DNA from: Firmicutes bacterium CAG:24053_14
Lineage (GTDB): Bacteria > Bacillota > Clostridia > Oscillospirales > Oscillospiraceae
DNA length: 53,224 bases
Reading direction: 5' to 3'
NCBI GenBank assembly: GCA_001916715.1
Contig: MNSZ01000061.1
Span: 1-53,224 of the forward strand
Under the pieces are notes generated by a model. That model saw nothing but the letters and a program-made list of their open reading frames with translations, was not told where the DNA came from and searched no databases. The translations under genes and the position numbers were made by a program. This document shows, piece after piece, positions 20,379-29,259 of the stretch. Each line of letters starts with the position of its first letter. Within the stretch, counting starts at the first letter, position 1.

Positions 20379-21272
20379 ATGACTTTTCTTACAGCAACCA
20401 TGCTGCGTGATGCAGCGATAAGCTTCCCGATGCTTGGCGACTGGAGCATCGACCCACCGTACAGCTTTACGGTTTTCGGCTTTGAAATTTATTTTTACGG
20501 TGCGATAATCGCCCTCGGCTTTATCCTCGCCGCACTGTTCTGTGCAAAGCAGGCGGCAAAGTTCGGCCTTACCTCGGATGATCTTTTCGACTTCGTAATA
20601 TGGCTGATCCCGACCTGCATAATCGGCGCAAGGCTGTATTACGTTCTGTTCAAGCTTGATTATTTTCTCGCCAACCCATCGGAGATCCTATCCTTGCGCG
20701 ACGGTGGCCTCGCTATCTACGGAGGTATAATCGCAGGCGTTATAACCGGTGTTCTCGTGTGCAAAAAGAAGAAGATACCCGTTCTCGCGCTCGGCGATCT
20801 TACTGCGTTCGGTCTGCTCATCGGACAGGCCATAGGCCGCTGGGGCAACTTTATAAACCGCGAGGCCTTCGGCGTTGAAACGGATATCTTCTGCCGCATG
20901 GGACTTACCACACCCGACGGCGTTACGGTGTTCGTCCACCCGACGTTTCTTTACGAAAGCCTGTGGAACTTCACGGGGCTTATCATACTCTACATACTTC
21001 TGCGCCGCGGCGCGAGGAAATACGACGGGCAGTTTACATGGCTGTACGTTTTGTGGTACGGCCTCGGCAGGGCGTGGGTCGAGGGCCTGCGAACCGACAG
21101 TCTGTATATCGGCACAACGGATATCCGCGTATCGCAGCTGCTTGCGATCGTAAGCGCGCTGATCGCGGCCGTCATTCTTATAGTAAACGCAAGAAAAACA
21201 CATTCACCCGACGAGCTTTTCGTAAACCGCAGCGAGCGGACGAAAAAGGCCGACGGGCAGGAAAGGAGCTAA
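20379..21272 (+). CDS. lgt: Prolipoprotein diacylglyceryl transferase
   Basis: Integral membrane enzyme that transfers diacylglycerol from phosphatidylglycerol to the lipobox cysteine of prolipoproteins, the first lipoprotein maturation step. The Lgt signature GQAIGRWGNFINREAFG is present, plus a YGGIIAG segment and a C-terminal YGLGRAWVEGLR element with conserved arginines. About seven hydrophobic segments; 297 residues, a usual length. ATG 20379 has only a weak ribosome-binding site, suggesting coupling to ymfH. Confidence 0.97.
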   Translation: MTFLTATMLRDAAISFPMLGDWSIDPPYSFTVFGFEIYFYGAIIALGFILAALFCAKQAAKFGLTSDDLFDFVIWLIPTCIIGARLYYVLFKLDYFLANPSEILSLRDGGLAIYGGIIAGVITGVLVCKKKKIPVLALGDLTAFGLLIGQAIGRWGNFINREAFGVETDIFCRMGLTTPDGVTVFVHPTFLYESLWNFTGLIILYILLRRGARKYDGQFTWLYVLWYGLGRAWVEGLRTDSLYIGTTDIRVSQLLAIVSALIAAVILIVNARKTHSPDELFVNRSERTKKADGQERS

Positions 21273-21276
21273 CATC

Positions 21277-21675
21277 ATGGCAGATTACAAAAGCATACTC
21301 AAGGGCACGATCAACAGTGTGACCAAAAAGGCAAAGGATTATGTTGAAAGCGGCAGTCTCAAGGACGCCTATGACAAGGGCAGCACGGCCGCGCGCTGCT
21401 ATGCCAACATTGCAAAGCTCACCCTTCAGATAAACGGCGAGCTTGAGGAGCAGAACAAGGTGTTCATCGAGATCGGCAGACTCTGCTACGACGAAAACCG
21501 CGACAACCCCGGCGAGAGCTATGCTCCGCTGTTTGACGAGCTCAAGGCGATGGACGATCGCATAGAGACGATGCGCGAGGAGCTTGAAGCCGCGAAGGCC
21601 GCTGTTGAGGCCGGAAAAAACGGCGGCGAATACGCCGAGTTTTACGACATTGAGGAGGACGGCGGCAATGAGTGA
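21277..21675 (+). CDS. Small coiled-coil protein of unknown function
   Basis: 132 residues, cytoplasmic, no signal peptide. An alpha-helical centre with heptad-like spacing (residues about 55-115, including MREELEAAKAAVEAG) suggests a coiled coil, and the tail is acidic. GGAG lies upstream of ATG 21277, and it is 4 bases after lgt. The nitroreductase gene overlaps its last 8 bases. I do not recognise a named family; the tight spacing suggests co-expression with lgt and the nitroreductase. Confidence 0.75.
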   Translation: MADYKSILKGTINSVTKKAKDYVESGSLKDAYDKGSTAARCYANIAKLTLQINGELEEQNKVFIEIGRLCYDENRDNPGESYAPLFDELKAMDDRIETMREELEAAKAAVEAGKNGGEYAEFYDIEEDGGNE

Positions 21676-22186
21676 GGCACTCGGCAACCTTCTCGAGCGC
21701 AGAAGCATAAGAGCTTACAAGCCCGAGCAGATATCGGAGGATGAGCTTCAGAGCGTTCTGAAAGCCGGTCTGTTAGCCCCGTCTGCAATGAACAGACAGC
21801 CGACGGCTATGCTCGTCGTGCAGGATAAGGACACTATCGCGCTGCTTTCAAAGCTCAACGCCAAGGTCATGGGCAAGGACATCGATCCGTTTTACGGCGC
21901 TCCGACCGTGATCGTCGTTCTGGCCGACCGCAATGTTCCCACATATATCGAGGACGGCGCGCTCGTTCTTGGCAATCTCATGAACGCGGCAAATGCCATC
22001 GGGCTCGGCTCGTGCTGGGTCAACAGAGCGAAGGAAGTGTTCGAGATGCCCGAGGCGCGCGAGATACTGCGCAAGGCAGGCATCGGCGATGAGTACATCG
22101 GCATCGGTCACTGCATTCTCGGCTATGTCTGCGGCGATAAGCCGGCAGCCCACCCCACGCGCGACGGCCGCGTGTTCCGAATTTGA
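21668..22186 (+). CDS. Nitroreductase-family flavoprotein
   Basis: 172-residue FMN-dependent NAD(P)H oxidoreductase of the nitroreductase superfamily. It has the N-terminal RRSIRAYKPEQI (FMN phosphate contacts), LLAPSAMNRQPT and a central GALVLGNLMNAANAIGLGSCWV stretch that is typical of short single-domain members. Physiological substrate unknown. ATG 21668 has GAGGAGG upstream within the preceding gene; the overlap is 8 bases. It ends the operon, followed by a strong terminator. Confidence 0.92.
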   Translation: MSEALGNLLERRSIRAYKPEQISEDELQSVLKAGLLAPSAMNRQPTAMLVVQDKDTIALLSKLNAKVMGKDIDPFYGAPTVIVVLADRNVPTYIEDGALVLGNLMNAANAIGLGSCWVNRAKEVFEMPEAREILRKAGIGDEYIGIGHCILGYVCGDKPAAHPTRDGRVFRI

Positions 22187-22194
22187 TCTAAACG

Positions 22195-22233
22195 AAAAAC
22201 GGTGCAGCTCCCGTTGGGAGCTGCACCGTTTTT
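22195..22233 (+). terminator. Strong terminator after the nitroreductase gene
   Basis: A perfect 18-bp stem, arms 22195-22212 and 22216-22233, with a GTT loop. A-run and T-run flanks make it usable from both strands, so it also faces the remnant at 22241. Confidence 0.9.
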
Positions 22234-22240
22234 CTATATA

Positions 22241-22363
22241 TCATTTTGCTTTGGAGCGTGTTTTTGCCGCCAGGAAGACTATGAGAATAAACAGCGCGAG
22301 CATCGCAATTCCGATCCACTCGTGCGCCGCCTCGCCCACGAGGCTGTAGGCCAAAGCTCCCGC
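22241..22363 (-). pseudogene. C-terminal fragment of a DUF4405-like membrane cytochrome
   Basis: The minus strand encodes AYSLVGEAAHEWIGIAM followed by one hydrophobic helix and a basic tail, ending at 22241. This matches the heme-binding helix pattern of DUF4405 membrane proteins, which normally have several helices. Here only about 40 residues remain and no start codon with a ribosome-binding site is present. Family assignment is from memory of the motif. Confidence 0.5.
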
Positions 22364-22492
22364 TACTCTTGCAGGTATTCTATCGCTTCGTCTACTGCCG
22401 CAATATCCGCCTGTACTTCCTCATTGGAGCGGGATAGCTGCTTAATGGCATATTGCAGCCGTTCTTCTTCGGCTTTGAGCGGTGCGGCCTTA
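22363..22492 (-). pseudogene. Unrecognised C-terminal fragment (charged helix)
   Basis: A frame of about 43 codons, ending in a TAG at 22363-22365, encodes a charged helical tail (LKAEEERLQYAIKQLS...DEAIEYLQE). It has no start of its own and abuts the end of the LURP-like gene. It resembles the tails of proteins from gut mobile elements, but I cannot name the family. Probably debris from a deletion or insertion. Confidence 0.35.
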
Positions 22493-22972
22493 TCCGTTAT
22501 TGCTGCTGCATTTTTCGGCGTCGATAGCAAGCACGAGCATGAGCGCGCACAGGGCGTTCTCGGGGCGCACAACGTCGATGGAATAGGTATCGGTCCAGTT
22601 GAAAAGCTCCTTTGTTATGACGGCGACCGTTTCGCCCGTTGGCGACACGACCGAGTAGTCCCAGCCCCAGAAATCGCCCTCGACCTGCCAACCGTTGAAG
22701 TCGATATCGAACTTGGGCTTAAAGAATGTAAATCGCTTTGTTATACAGCCGATGTATTCATCTGCACCTGTGAATATCTCGAACTTCGGCTCGAACAGCG
22801 TCAGCACCTTTTCGCGCACCGTGCCTACATGGCGGCCGCCTGCGTCCAAAACATGCAGCACATGCCCCCAGCCGAGCTTGCCCTCCACCGTGAACACGGC
22901 TCTTCCGCCCTCATCGTAAATATCATAGCTGTCAAACCACGAGAAAAAGCGCTGCTTGAAAAGTAGTTTCAT
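22490..22972 (-). CDS. LURP-one/Tubby C-like protein
   Basis: 160 residues with repeated short beta-strand segments (VFTVEGKLGWGHVLHVLD, HVGTVREKVLTLFEPKFEI, DIDFNGWQVEGDFWGWDY). These are typical of the LURP-one-related/YxjI fold, a Tubby-like beta-barrel with a central helix. Family function in bacteria is unclear; scramblase- or phospholipid-related roles have been suggested for relatives. AAGGAG precedes ATG 22972. The last few residues run into the unrelated fragment below, so the true C-terminus may be slightly altered. Confidence 0.85.
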   Translation of the reverse strand: MKLLFKQRFFSWFDSYDIYDEGGRAVFTVEGKLGWGHVLHVLDAGGRHVGTVREKVLTLFEPKFEIFTGADEYIGCITKRFTFFKPKFDIDFNGWQVEGDFWGWDYSVVSPTGETVAVITKELFNWTDTYSIDVVRPENALCALMLVLAIDAEKCSSNNG

Positions 22973-23023
22973 AGCTTCTCCTTATTTTCGAACAGCCTGC
23001 CGGGTATCGGCAGGCTGAAATAA

Positions 23024-24775
23024 TTATTTTGCTCTGGTGGACACTTCTTCGCCGAGCTTTGCGATGAAGTCTTCTACCTGCATGCTGCCCTCGTCGCCGC
23101 CGGCGCGTGTGCGCACGGAGACAGTGCCGTTTTCGGCTTCCTTATCGCCGACGATTATCATGTAGGGGATCTTCTGAGTCTGAGCCTCGCGGATCTTGTA
23201 GCCGATCTTTTCGTTGCGCAGGTCGGTCTCAACGCGGAAGCCGTGCTCGTCAAGGCGCTTTGCGATCTGCTTTGCATAATCGTCAACGCGATCGGTTATC
23301 GGCATGACCTTCACCTGGACGGGAGCCAGCCATGTCGGGAACACGCCGGCAAAATGCTCGGTGATAACGCCGATGAAGCGCTCGATCGAGCCGAACACAA
23401 CGCGGTGGATCATGACGGGACGATGCTTCTCGCCGTCGGCTCCGACATACTCAAGCTCGAATCTCTCGGGCAGCTGCATATCCAGCTGAATGGTGCCGCA
23501 CTGCCAGGTTCTTCCCAGGCTGTCCTCAAGATGGAAGTCAAGCTTCGGGCCGTAGAACGCACCGTCGCCCTCGTTGACGACATAGCTCTTGCCCATTTCG
23601 GTGATGGCTTCCTTGAGGGTGTTCTGCGCAAACTCCCAGTCCTTCTCGTCGCCCATGTGATCGTCAGGCATGGTGCTCAGCTCGATCTCGTAGGGCAGGC
23701 CGAAGAGCGAATACACCTCGTCAAAGAGCTTGACGACGTTCTTTATCTCGTCCTTCATCTGATCCCAGGTCATGAAGATGTGCGCATCGTCCTGAGTAAA
23801 GCATCTTACACGGAACAGGCCGTGCAGAGCGCCGGACAGCTCATGGCGGTGGACAAGGCCGAGCTCACCCACGCGCAGGGGCAGATCACGGTAGGAATGC
23901 GGCTCGGATTTATATACGAGCATGCCGCCGGGGCAGTTCATGGGCTTTATCGCATAGTCCTCGCCGTCGATAACGGTGGTGTACATATTCTCTTTATAGT
24001 GGAACCAGTGGCCGGAGGTCTCCCAAAGCTGGCGATTGAGGATCATCGGGGTCGATACCTCAACATAGCCGTACTTCTTGTGGACCTCGCGCCAGTAGTC
24101 GATAAGCGTGTTTTTAAGAACCATGCCCTTGGGCAGGAAGAACGGGAAGCCGGGGCCTTCCTCGGTGAGCATGAACAGGCCAAGCTCCTTGCCGAGCTTG
24201 CGGTGGTCGCGCTTTTTGGCTTCCTCAATACGGGCAAGATATGCGTCAAGCTCGTCCTTTTTCATGAAGCAGGTGCCGTAAACGCGCTGGAGCATCTTGC
24301 GGTTGGAGTCGCCGCGCCAGTAAGCGCCGGTGCAGGAGGTGAGCTTTATTGCGTTGCCCTTGACTCTGCCGGTCGAATCGAGGTGCGGGCCTGCGCACAG
24401 GTCGGTAAAGTCGCCCTGCTTGTAGAAGGAAATGACCGCGTCCTCGGGCAGGTCGTTTATAAGCTCGACCTTGTACGGCTCTTCACGCTCTTCCATGAAT
24501 TTTATTGCTTCCTTGCGCGGAAGCTCGAATCTTTCAAGCTTTATCTTTTCCTTGCAGATCTTACGCATCTCGGCCTCGATCTTTTCGAGGATCTCGGGAG
24601 TTATGGCAAAGGGAGCGTCAAAGTCATAGTAAAAGCCGTTTTCGATAGCAGGGCCGATGGCCAGCTTGACCTCGGGATACAGGCGCTTTACCGCCTGGGC
24701 GAGGATATGGCTTGTTGTATGGCGATAGGTGTTTTTGAATTCGGGATTTTCAAAAGTGTACTTATTTTCTTCCAT
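23024..24775 (-). CDS. thrS: Threonyl-tRNA synthetase lacking the TGS domain
   Basis: Charges tRNA-Thr. The 583 residues begin directly in the editing (SAD) domain: YRHTTSHILAQAV carries the HxxxH zinc-like motif, followed by AIGPAIENGFYYDFD. The class II catalytic core is complete (motif 2 region with MNCPGGMLVYKSEPHSYRDLP and the motif 3 GSIERFIGVI). The anticodon-binding domain closes the protein. The usual N-terminal TGS domain of about 60 residues is absent, and the upstream DNA is the T-box leader, so this is not a start-codon error. Regulated by the threonine T-box. Confidence 0.97.
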   Translation of the reverse strand: MEENKYTFENPEFKNTYRHTTSHILAQAVKRLYPEVKLAIGPAIENGFYYDFDAPFAITPEILEKIEAEMRKICKEKIKLERFELPRKEAIKFMEEREEPYKVELINDLPEDAVISFYKQGDFTDLCAGPHLDSTGRVKGNAIKLTSCTGAYWRGDSNRKMLQRVYGTCFMKKDELDAYLARIEEAKKRDHRKLGKELGLFMLTEEGPGFPFFLPKGMVLKNTLIDYWREVHKKYGYVEVSTPMILNRQLWETSGHWFHYKENMYTTVIDGEDYAIKPMNCPGGMLVYKSEPHSYRDLPLRVGELGLVHRHELSGALHGLFRVRCFTQDDAHIFMTWDQMKDEIKNVVKLFDEVYSLFGLPYEIELSTMPDDHMGDEKDWEFAQNTLKEAITEMGKSYVVNEGDGAFYGPKLDFHLEDSLGRTWQCGTIQLDMQLPERFELEYVGADGEKHRPVMIHRVVFGSIERFIGVITEHFAGVFPTWLAPVQVKVMPITDRVDDYAKQIAKRLDEHGFRVETDLRNEKIGYKIREAQTQKIPYMIIVGDKEAENGTVSVRTRAGGDEGSMQVEDFIAKLGEEVSTRAK

Positions 24776-24794
24776 GATTTATACTCCTTTATCA

Positions 24795-25014
24795 AAATCA
24801 AAACGCCCCTGACGCATTGCGTCAAGGGCGTAATATTTTTTACGCGGTCCCACCTTGATAGAACTCATCATGCGCTTAACGGGCGCGGCGCGGAAGCACA
24901 TTTCCTTGCTTCGGCTCGGGAGCGGTCTCCGACGTTTTGTCCGAAAAGGCTTGCAGCCAACGTCCTTTCTCTCTGGGCAGACAGCTCGTCATCGTTCTCC
25001 GTCATCGCTGATTG
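24795..25014 (-). promoter_or_regulatory. T-box riboswitch (threonine) for thrS
   Basis: The minus strand carries the invariant T-box AGGTGGGACCGCG (24855-24843), preceded by a stem I region. The probable specifier there is ACC (24926-24924) in the context GGAGACCGCTCC, which matches tRNA-Thr(GGU). It is followed by a terminator with arms in 24803-24832 and a U-rich tail. Uncharged tRNA-Thr would stabilise the antiterminator and turn thrS on. The specifier is read by position, not by folding. A tRNA-Thr(GGT) gene is in this window at 50912. Confidence 0.93.
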
Positions 25015-25056
25015 TTTGATTTTATCACCGTCTTTGAGCGCTGTCAACCTGCAAGC

Positions 25057-27708
25057 TCAAAGAATTTCGCCTCTTTTCCGCATTGCGCGGCGCTGGAAGG
25101 TCTTGACGATCTCAACGATGACCATGCCGAGCATGCCTATGCCCATTGCAATGACGTATTCGGCAAACGATACCGGCGTGAAGCCGAATGCCTCGGCCAG
25201 GAACGGCACCTCGCAGACAAGCGTGGTCGCGGCAATGCTGCCGACGGCAGCCCATACGAGAGCCTTGTTCTTAGTGCCCATGGTGAAGATGCAGCCGCGC
25301 AGCGAGCGCATATTGAAGCTGTGGCATACCTCGGCCATTGACATCGTTAAAAATGCCATCGTTGTGCCGTCGGCGCTGTCGGTTATCGTCCATACGCCGG
25401 TTTCGATATAATGGCCGACGAAATACGCCGCCAGAACGAGCACCGAGATGAGCACGCCCTGATACGCGATATCAAAGCCCATTCCGCCTGCGAATATTCC
25501 GTCCTTCGCCGGACGCGGACGGCGGCGCATTATATCGCCCTCGGCCTTTTCCATGCCGAGTGCCAGCGCCGGGAAGCAGTCGGTGACGAGATTTATCCAC
25601 AGAAGATGCACCGGCTTTAATATCGTAAAGCCCAGTATGGTAGCGACAAAAATGCTTATGACCTCGCTCATGTTCGAGCCGAGCAGGAATTGGATCGCCT
25701 TGCGGATGTTATCGTATATCCTGCGGCCTTCCTCGACGGCGCCGACGATGGTGGCAAAGTTATCGTCGGCAAGCACCATATCGGCAACGTTTTTGGTAAC
25801 GTCGGTGCCGGTTATGCCCATACCGACGCCGATATCGGCGCTTTTTATGGACGGTGCGTCATTTACGCCGTCGCCGGTCATTGCAGTGACATAGCCTGCC
25901 TTGCGCCACGCGGAAACTATGCGCGTTTTGTGCTCGGGCTGTACGCGCGCATAGACGCTTATATTCTGAAATTCGCGCTCGAATTCCTCATCGCTCATCT
26001 GTGAAAGCTGCGTGCCCGTTACGGCTTTGTCGCCCTCGCGCAGGATGCCAAGCTCCTTGGCTATGGCTACGGCCGTGTCAACATGGTCGCCGGTTATCAT
26101 AATTGCGCGGATGCCGGCGGCCTTGCACTCGTCGATAGCGTCCTTAACCTCCGGACGCACGGGGTCGATCATGCCCGTAAGGCCCACAAAACAGAGCTGC
26201 TGCTCAAGCGTCTCCGGCTCGCAGTCGTCAGGCTGCGCTTCCCATATGCGCAGAGCACAGGCCAAAACTCGCAGGGCCTTATCGGCCATTGCCTTATTAT
26301 TATCGAGTATCTCACGGCGGTAGTCATCGGTCATGGGAACGGCTTCGCCGTTTTTGAGATAGTGCGTACATTTTCCGATGATAACGTCGGGCGCGCCCTT
26401 CGTGTACTGAACCACGCCGTTCGGGGCAAGGTGCAGGGTGCTCATCATTTTTCTGCCGGAGTCAAACGGCGCTTCGCCGCAGCGTGGAAACGATGACTTA
26501 AGCGCTGTTTTATTAAGTCCCAGCGTGTTTGCCCATGTTACCAGCGCGGCCTCCGTAGGCTCGCCGGTCACTTTCCCCTCATCGTCTATCTCGGCGTCGC
26601 AGCACAGCGCCATTGCCTTGGCAAGCTCCTGCTCGTTTTCGCCGAAGAAATCGACAACGGTCATCCTGTTCTGCGTCAGCGTGCCGGTTTTATCCGAGCA
26701 AATGACCTGCGCGCAGCCGAGAGTTTCGACCGCCGTCAGGCGGCGGATTATCGCGTTGCGCTTTGACATGTTGGTAACGCCGATGGACAAGACCACCGTA
26801 ACGACCGCGGCAAGCCCCTCGGGTATGGCGGCTACCGCGAGCGATACCGCTATCATGAAGGAGTTGAGCACGACCTCAAAGCTCATTCCGCCGGCGCGCA
26901 GAAGCTGCACGGCAAATATGACGACGCATATGCCGAGAACGAGCCATGTGAGTATTTTGCTCAGCTGCGTGAGCTTTATCTGCAAGGGCGTCTGCCCGTC
27001 GGAAGCCTGCGCAAGAGCGTCGGCTATCTTGCCCATCTCGGTGTCCATGCCGGTCGCGCAGACTATCATTGCGCCGCGGCCGTAAACAACGGTAGAGCCC
27101 ATGTAGGCCATATTGCGGCGGTCGCCGAGCGGAACGTCGCCCTCGCCGTCTGCGAGATTTATGATGTCGATAAACTTGCTGACCGGCACCGACTCGCCCG
27201 TGAGCGCCGCCTCCTCTATCTTGAGGCTTGCGTTTTCAATTATTCTGCCGTCGGCCGGAACGGCGTCGCCCGCTTCAAGCAGCACAACGTCGCCGACCAC
27301 AAGCTCCTCGCTGTGGATCGTGACTATCTTCCCGTCGCGCAGCACCTTTGACGTTGCCGCCGACATTTCCTGCAAAGCTTCAATGGCCTTTTCCGCCTTG
27401 TTTTCCTGATAAACGCCCAAAACGGCGTTAACGACGACGACAAACAGGATGATTATAACATCCGTAAAGCTCTCTCCCTGCGTCACTGCGAGCACTCCGC
27501 TTATAGCGGCCGCAGCCAGAAGAATGATTATCATCGGGTCTGCCAGCTGCTTCAAAAGCTGCTTGAGTATCGAGTCTTTTTTTGCCGCGGCGAGCTTATT
27601 TTTGCCGTTTTCGGCAAGGCGCCGCTCCGCCTCGGCCTGGCTCAGGCCGTTTTCTCCGCTGTCAAGCTGCCGCATCACGAGATCTTTTTCTTCGCAATAA
27701 TACTTCAC
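25057..27708 (-). CDS. P-type cation-transporting ATPase (Ca2+/Mn2+ type)
   Basis: 883-residue P2-type ATPase. It has an N-terminal cation-ATPase domain, the actuator TGES loop (170-173), the M4 PEGLA ion motif (296-300), phosphorylation motif DKTGTLT with Asp339, the hinge TGDGVNDAP, and M6 NLVTDCFPALALG. The sequence is of the PMCA/SERCA-like bacterial group, usually annotated as calcium-transporting. The start is GTG 27708, directly after the stop of the CNNM gene, with GGGAGG upstream. An Mn2+-type riboswitch precedes the operon. Riboswitch-controlled relatives in Lactococcus and Streptococcus export Mn2+, so manganese (perhaps with calcium) is the more likely substrate here. Confidence 0.93.
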   Translation of the reverse strand: MKYYCEEKDLVMRQLDSGENGLSQAEAERRLAENGKNKLAAAKKDSILKQLLKQLADPMIIILLAAAAISGVLAVTQGESFTDVIIILFVVVVNAVLGVYQENKAEKAIEALQEMSAATSKVLRDGKIVTIHSEELVVGDVVLLEAGDAVPADGRIIENASLKIEEAALTGESVPVSKFIDIINLADGEGDVPLGDRRNMAYMGSTVVYGRGAMIVCATGMDTEMGKIADALAQASDGQTPLQIKLTQLSKILTWLVLGICVVIFAVQLLRAGGMSFEVVLNSFMIAVSLAVAAIPEGLAAVVTVVLSIGVTNMSKRNAIIRRLTAVETLGCAQVICSDKTGTLTQNRMTVVDFFGENEQELAKAMALCCDAEIDDEGKVTGEPTEAALVTWANTLGLNKTALKSSFPRCGEAPFDSGRKMMSTLHLAPNGVVQYTKGAPDVIIGKCTHYLKNGEAVPMTDDYRREILDNNKAMADKALRVLACALRIWEAQPDDCEPETLEQQLCFVGLTGMIDPVRPEVKDAIDECKAAGIRAIMITGDHVDTAVAIAKELGILREGDKAVTGTQLSQMSDEEFEREFQNISVYARVQPEHKTRIVSAWRKAGYVTAMTGDGVNDAPSIKSADIGVGMGITGTDVTKNVADMVLADDNFATIVGAVEEGRRIYDNIRKAIQFLLGSNMSEVISIFVATILGFTILKPVHLLWINLVTDCFPALALGMEKAEGDIMRRRPRPAKDGIFAGGMGFDIAYQGVLISVLVLAAYFVGHYIETGVWTITDSADGTTMAFLTMSMAEVCHSFNMRSLRGCIFTMGTKNKALVWAAVGSIAATTLVCEVPFLAEAFGFTPVSFAEYVIAMGIGMLGMVIVEIVKTFQRRAMRKRGEIL

Positions 27709-29028
27709 TTATGAATCCTCCCTGAGTATGCTAACATTAACATTTACCTCGAGCACACGTCTTTCATCAGTAGCCTCGACCGTTACCAGCATGCCGCTGC
27801 ACTCGAAGCTTTCGCCGCTTGCCGGTATGCCGCCGAGTGTTTCCGTGACCCAGCCGCCGACCGTGTCGGCATTACTGTCGATGCTGCATCCAACGCTTTC
27901 ACACATGTCTGAAAGCCGTGTGCTTCCGTTTATATCATAGCTGCCGTCGGGGCGTTCCCTTATGTTCTCTATCACTTCATCGCTCTCGTCCCATATCTCT
28001 CCCACCAATTCTTCAAGAATATCCTCAAGCGTGATTATTCCGATAACTCCGCCGTAATCATCAACAACCACTGCCATATGCGCATGCTCGCGCTGCATAT
28101 CGAGAAGAATGCGGTTTATGTGTGTGCTCGCGTGGACAAAGCGCGGTGGCATCAGGAAATCCTTCATTTCGCACCGTTCGCCCCTGCTTTGGGCGGTAAG
28201 ATACGTCTTTGCGTAGAGTATTCCTACAATGTCGTCGATATTTTCGCCGTACACGGGAAAGCGAGAATAGCCGCTTTCGGCTATTTCATTGAGCAGTGTT
28301 GTTCGAGCATCGTCGCGTTTTAGGAAAGCTACTTGCGAACGATGCACCATAACATCTTCGGCAGTGGTATCGTTGAGTGAGAATACATTTTTTATAAGCT
28401 CTTTTTCGCCGCTTTCTATAGAGCCTGCTTCCTCACCCTCATCGAGCATCATTATTATCTCTTCCTCCGACACCTCCTCGGCATTATCCTTCGGGTCTAT
28501 GCCGCACAGGCGCAGCACACCGTTAGTTGAAACGGTCAGCAGCCAAATTGCAGGGCGGAGCACCGTTGTCATTCCTATCATCAGTCCGCTTACAGCGCGT
28601 GCAATGCCCTCCGGGCGTTTCATTGCGATACGTTTTGGAACAAGCTCGCCGAGCACCAGCGTAAAGTAAGACAAAACAAGGGTTATTATGATGACCGATA
28701 TCGTATCAAGTGCCGAGGGTGACACTCCGGATACGCCGCAATCGTTTATAAGCCAGTTTACGAGCTTATCGGAAAAGTTATCAGCCGCAAACGCCGAGCC
28801 AAGGAAGCCTGCAAGCGTTATGCATATCTGAATAGTTGACAGGAACCCCGTAGGTTCAGTCACCATTCTAAGCATTTTAGCCGCTTTCCTGTCTCCGCCC
28901 TCGGCCATGCGCCGCACTTTCGTCTCGTTGAGCGAAATAACGGCTATCTCGGTTGCGGCAAACAGTGCGTTGACCGCTATCAGTACAAGCTGAAGCAATA
29001 GTTGAGGCAATATTGAGTCCGATTCCAT
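27709..29028 (-). CDS. CNNM/CorC (hemolysin C-like) membrane protein with CBS domains
   Basis: 439 residues: an N-terminal CNNM (DUF21) membrane domain with several helices (about 5-150), two CBS domains in the middle (about 200-335, including DDYGGVIGIITLEDILEELVGE) and a CorC/HlyC C-terminal domain (about 345-435). Relatives are implicated in Mg2+/Co2+ efflux or cation homeostasis. It abuts the P-type ATPase gene with no gap, and both lie behind the yybP-ykoY riboswitch, suggesting a role in divalent metal, likely Mn2+, resistance. The ribosome-binding site is weak and distant (AAAGGAC). Confidence 0.93.
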   Translation of the reverse strand: MESDSILPQLLLQLVLIAVNALFAATEIAVISLNETKVRRMAEGGDRKAAKMLRMVTEPTGFLSTIQICITLAGFLGSAFAADNFSDKLVNWLINDCGVSGVSPSALDTISVIIITLVLSYFTLVLGELVPKRIAMKRPEGIARAVSGLMIGMTTVLRPAIWLLTVSTNGVLRLCGIDPKDNAEEVSEEEIIMMLDEGEEAGSIESGEKELIKNVFSLNDTTAEDVMVHRSQVAFLKRDDARTTLLNEIAESGYSRFPVYGENIDDIVGILYAKTYLTAQSRGERCEMKDFLMPPRFVHASTHINRILLDMQREHAHMAVVVDDYGGVIGIITLEDILEELVGEIWDESDEVIENIRERPDGSYDINGSTRLSDMCESVGCSIDSNADTVGGWVTETLGGIPASGESFECSGMLVTVEATDERRVLEVNVNVSILREDS

Positions 29029-29063
29029 GTTTAAGTTCTCAAGTCCTTTCTATAAATAAATAT

Positions 29064-29196
29064 TAAAAAAGACCTTTACGGCAATTATTCTTGCCGTAAA
29101 AGTCTTGCAAATACTGTATCGTACTCGACACACCGAACCTGACGGTTGAGATGACGACGTGCCGAACGCCGCTTGGCGCACGCTACTCCCTTTTAT
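29064..29196 (-). promoter_or_regulatory. yybP-ykoY manganese riboswitch
   Basis: The minus-strand leader begins AAAAGGGAGTAGC (near 29196). It contains CGTCGTCATCTCAACCG and ends GCAAGACTTTTACGG, the conserved blocks of the yybP-ykoY aptamer. A terminator follows, with arms 29091-29104 and 29071-29084 and a U-run. The 3' strand of aptamer P1 overlaps the terminator's first arm, so metal binding should prevent termination and turn on CNNM plus the P-type ATPase. Assignment from recalled consensus, not from a covariance search. Confidence 0.78.
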
Positions 29197-29205
29197 TGAG
29201 TTATA

Positions 29206-29233
29206 GAATATCACAGCAATGCCGCCGCGTCAA
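29206..29233 (-). promoter_or_regulatory. Promoter of the riboswitch-CNNM-ATPase operon
   Basis: TTGACG (-35, about 29233-29228) and TATTCT (-10, about 29211-29206), with near-optimal spacing. It is placed just upstream of the riboswitch 5' end. Confidence 0.6.
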
Positions 29234-29259
29234 TATTACACACGAAATTTTACATTTTC

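Noticed and set aside
23243..25411. Long plus-strand frame crossing thrS, the T-box and the start of the ATPase gene
   Set aside because: It is antisense to three well-supported features and has no independent signal.
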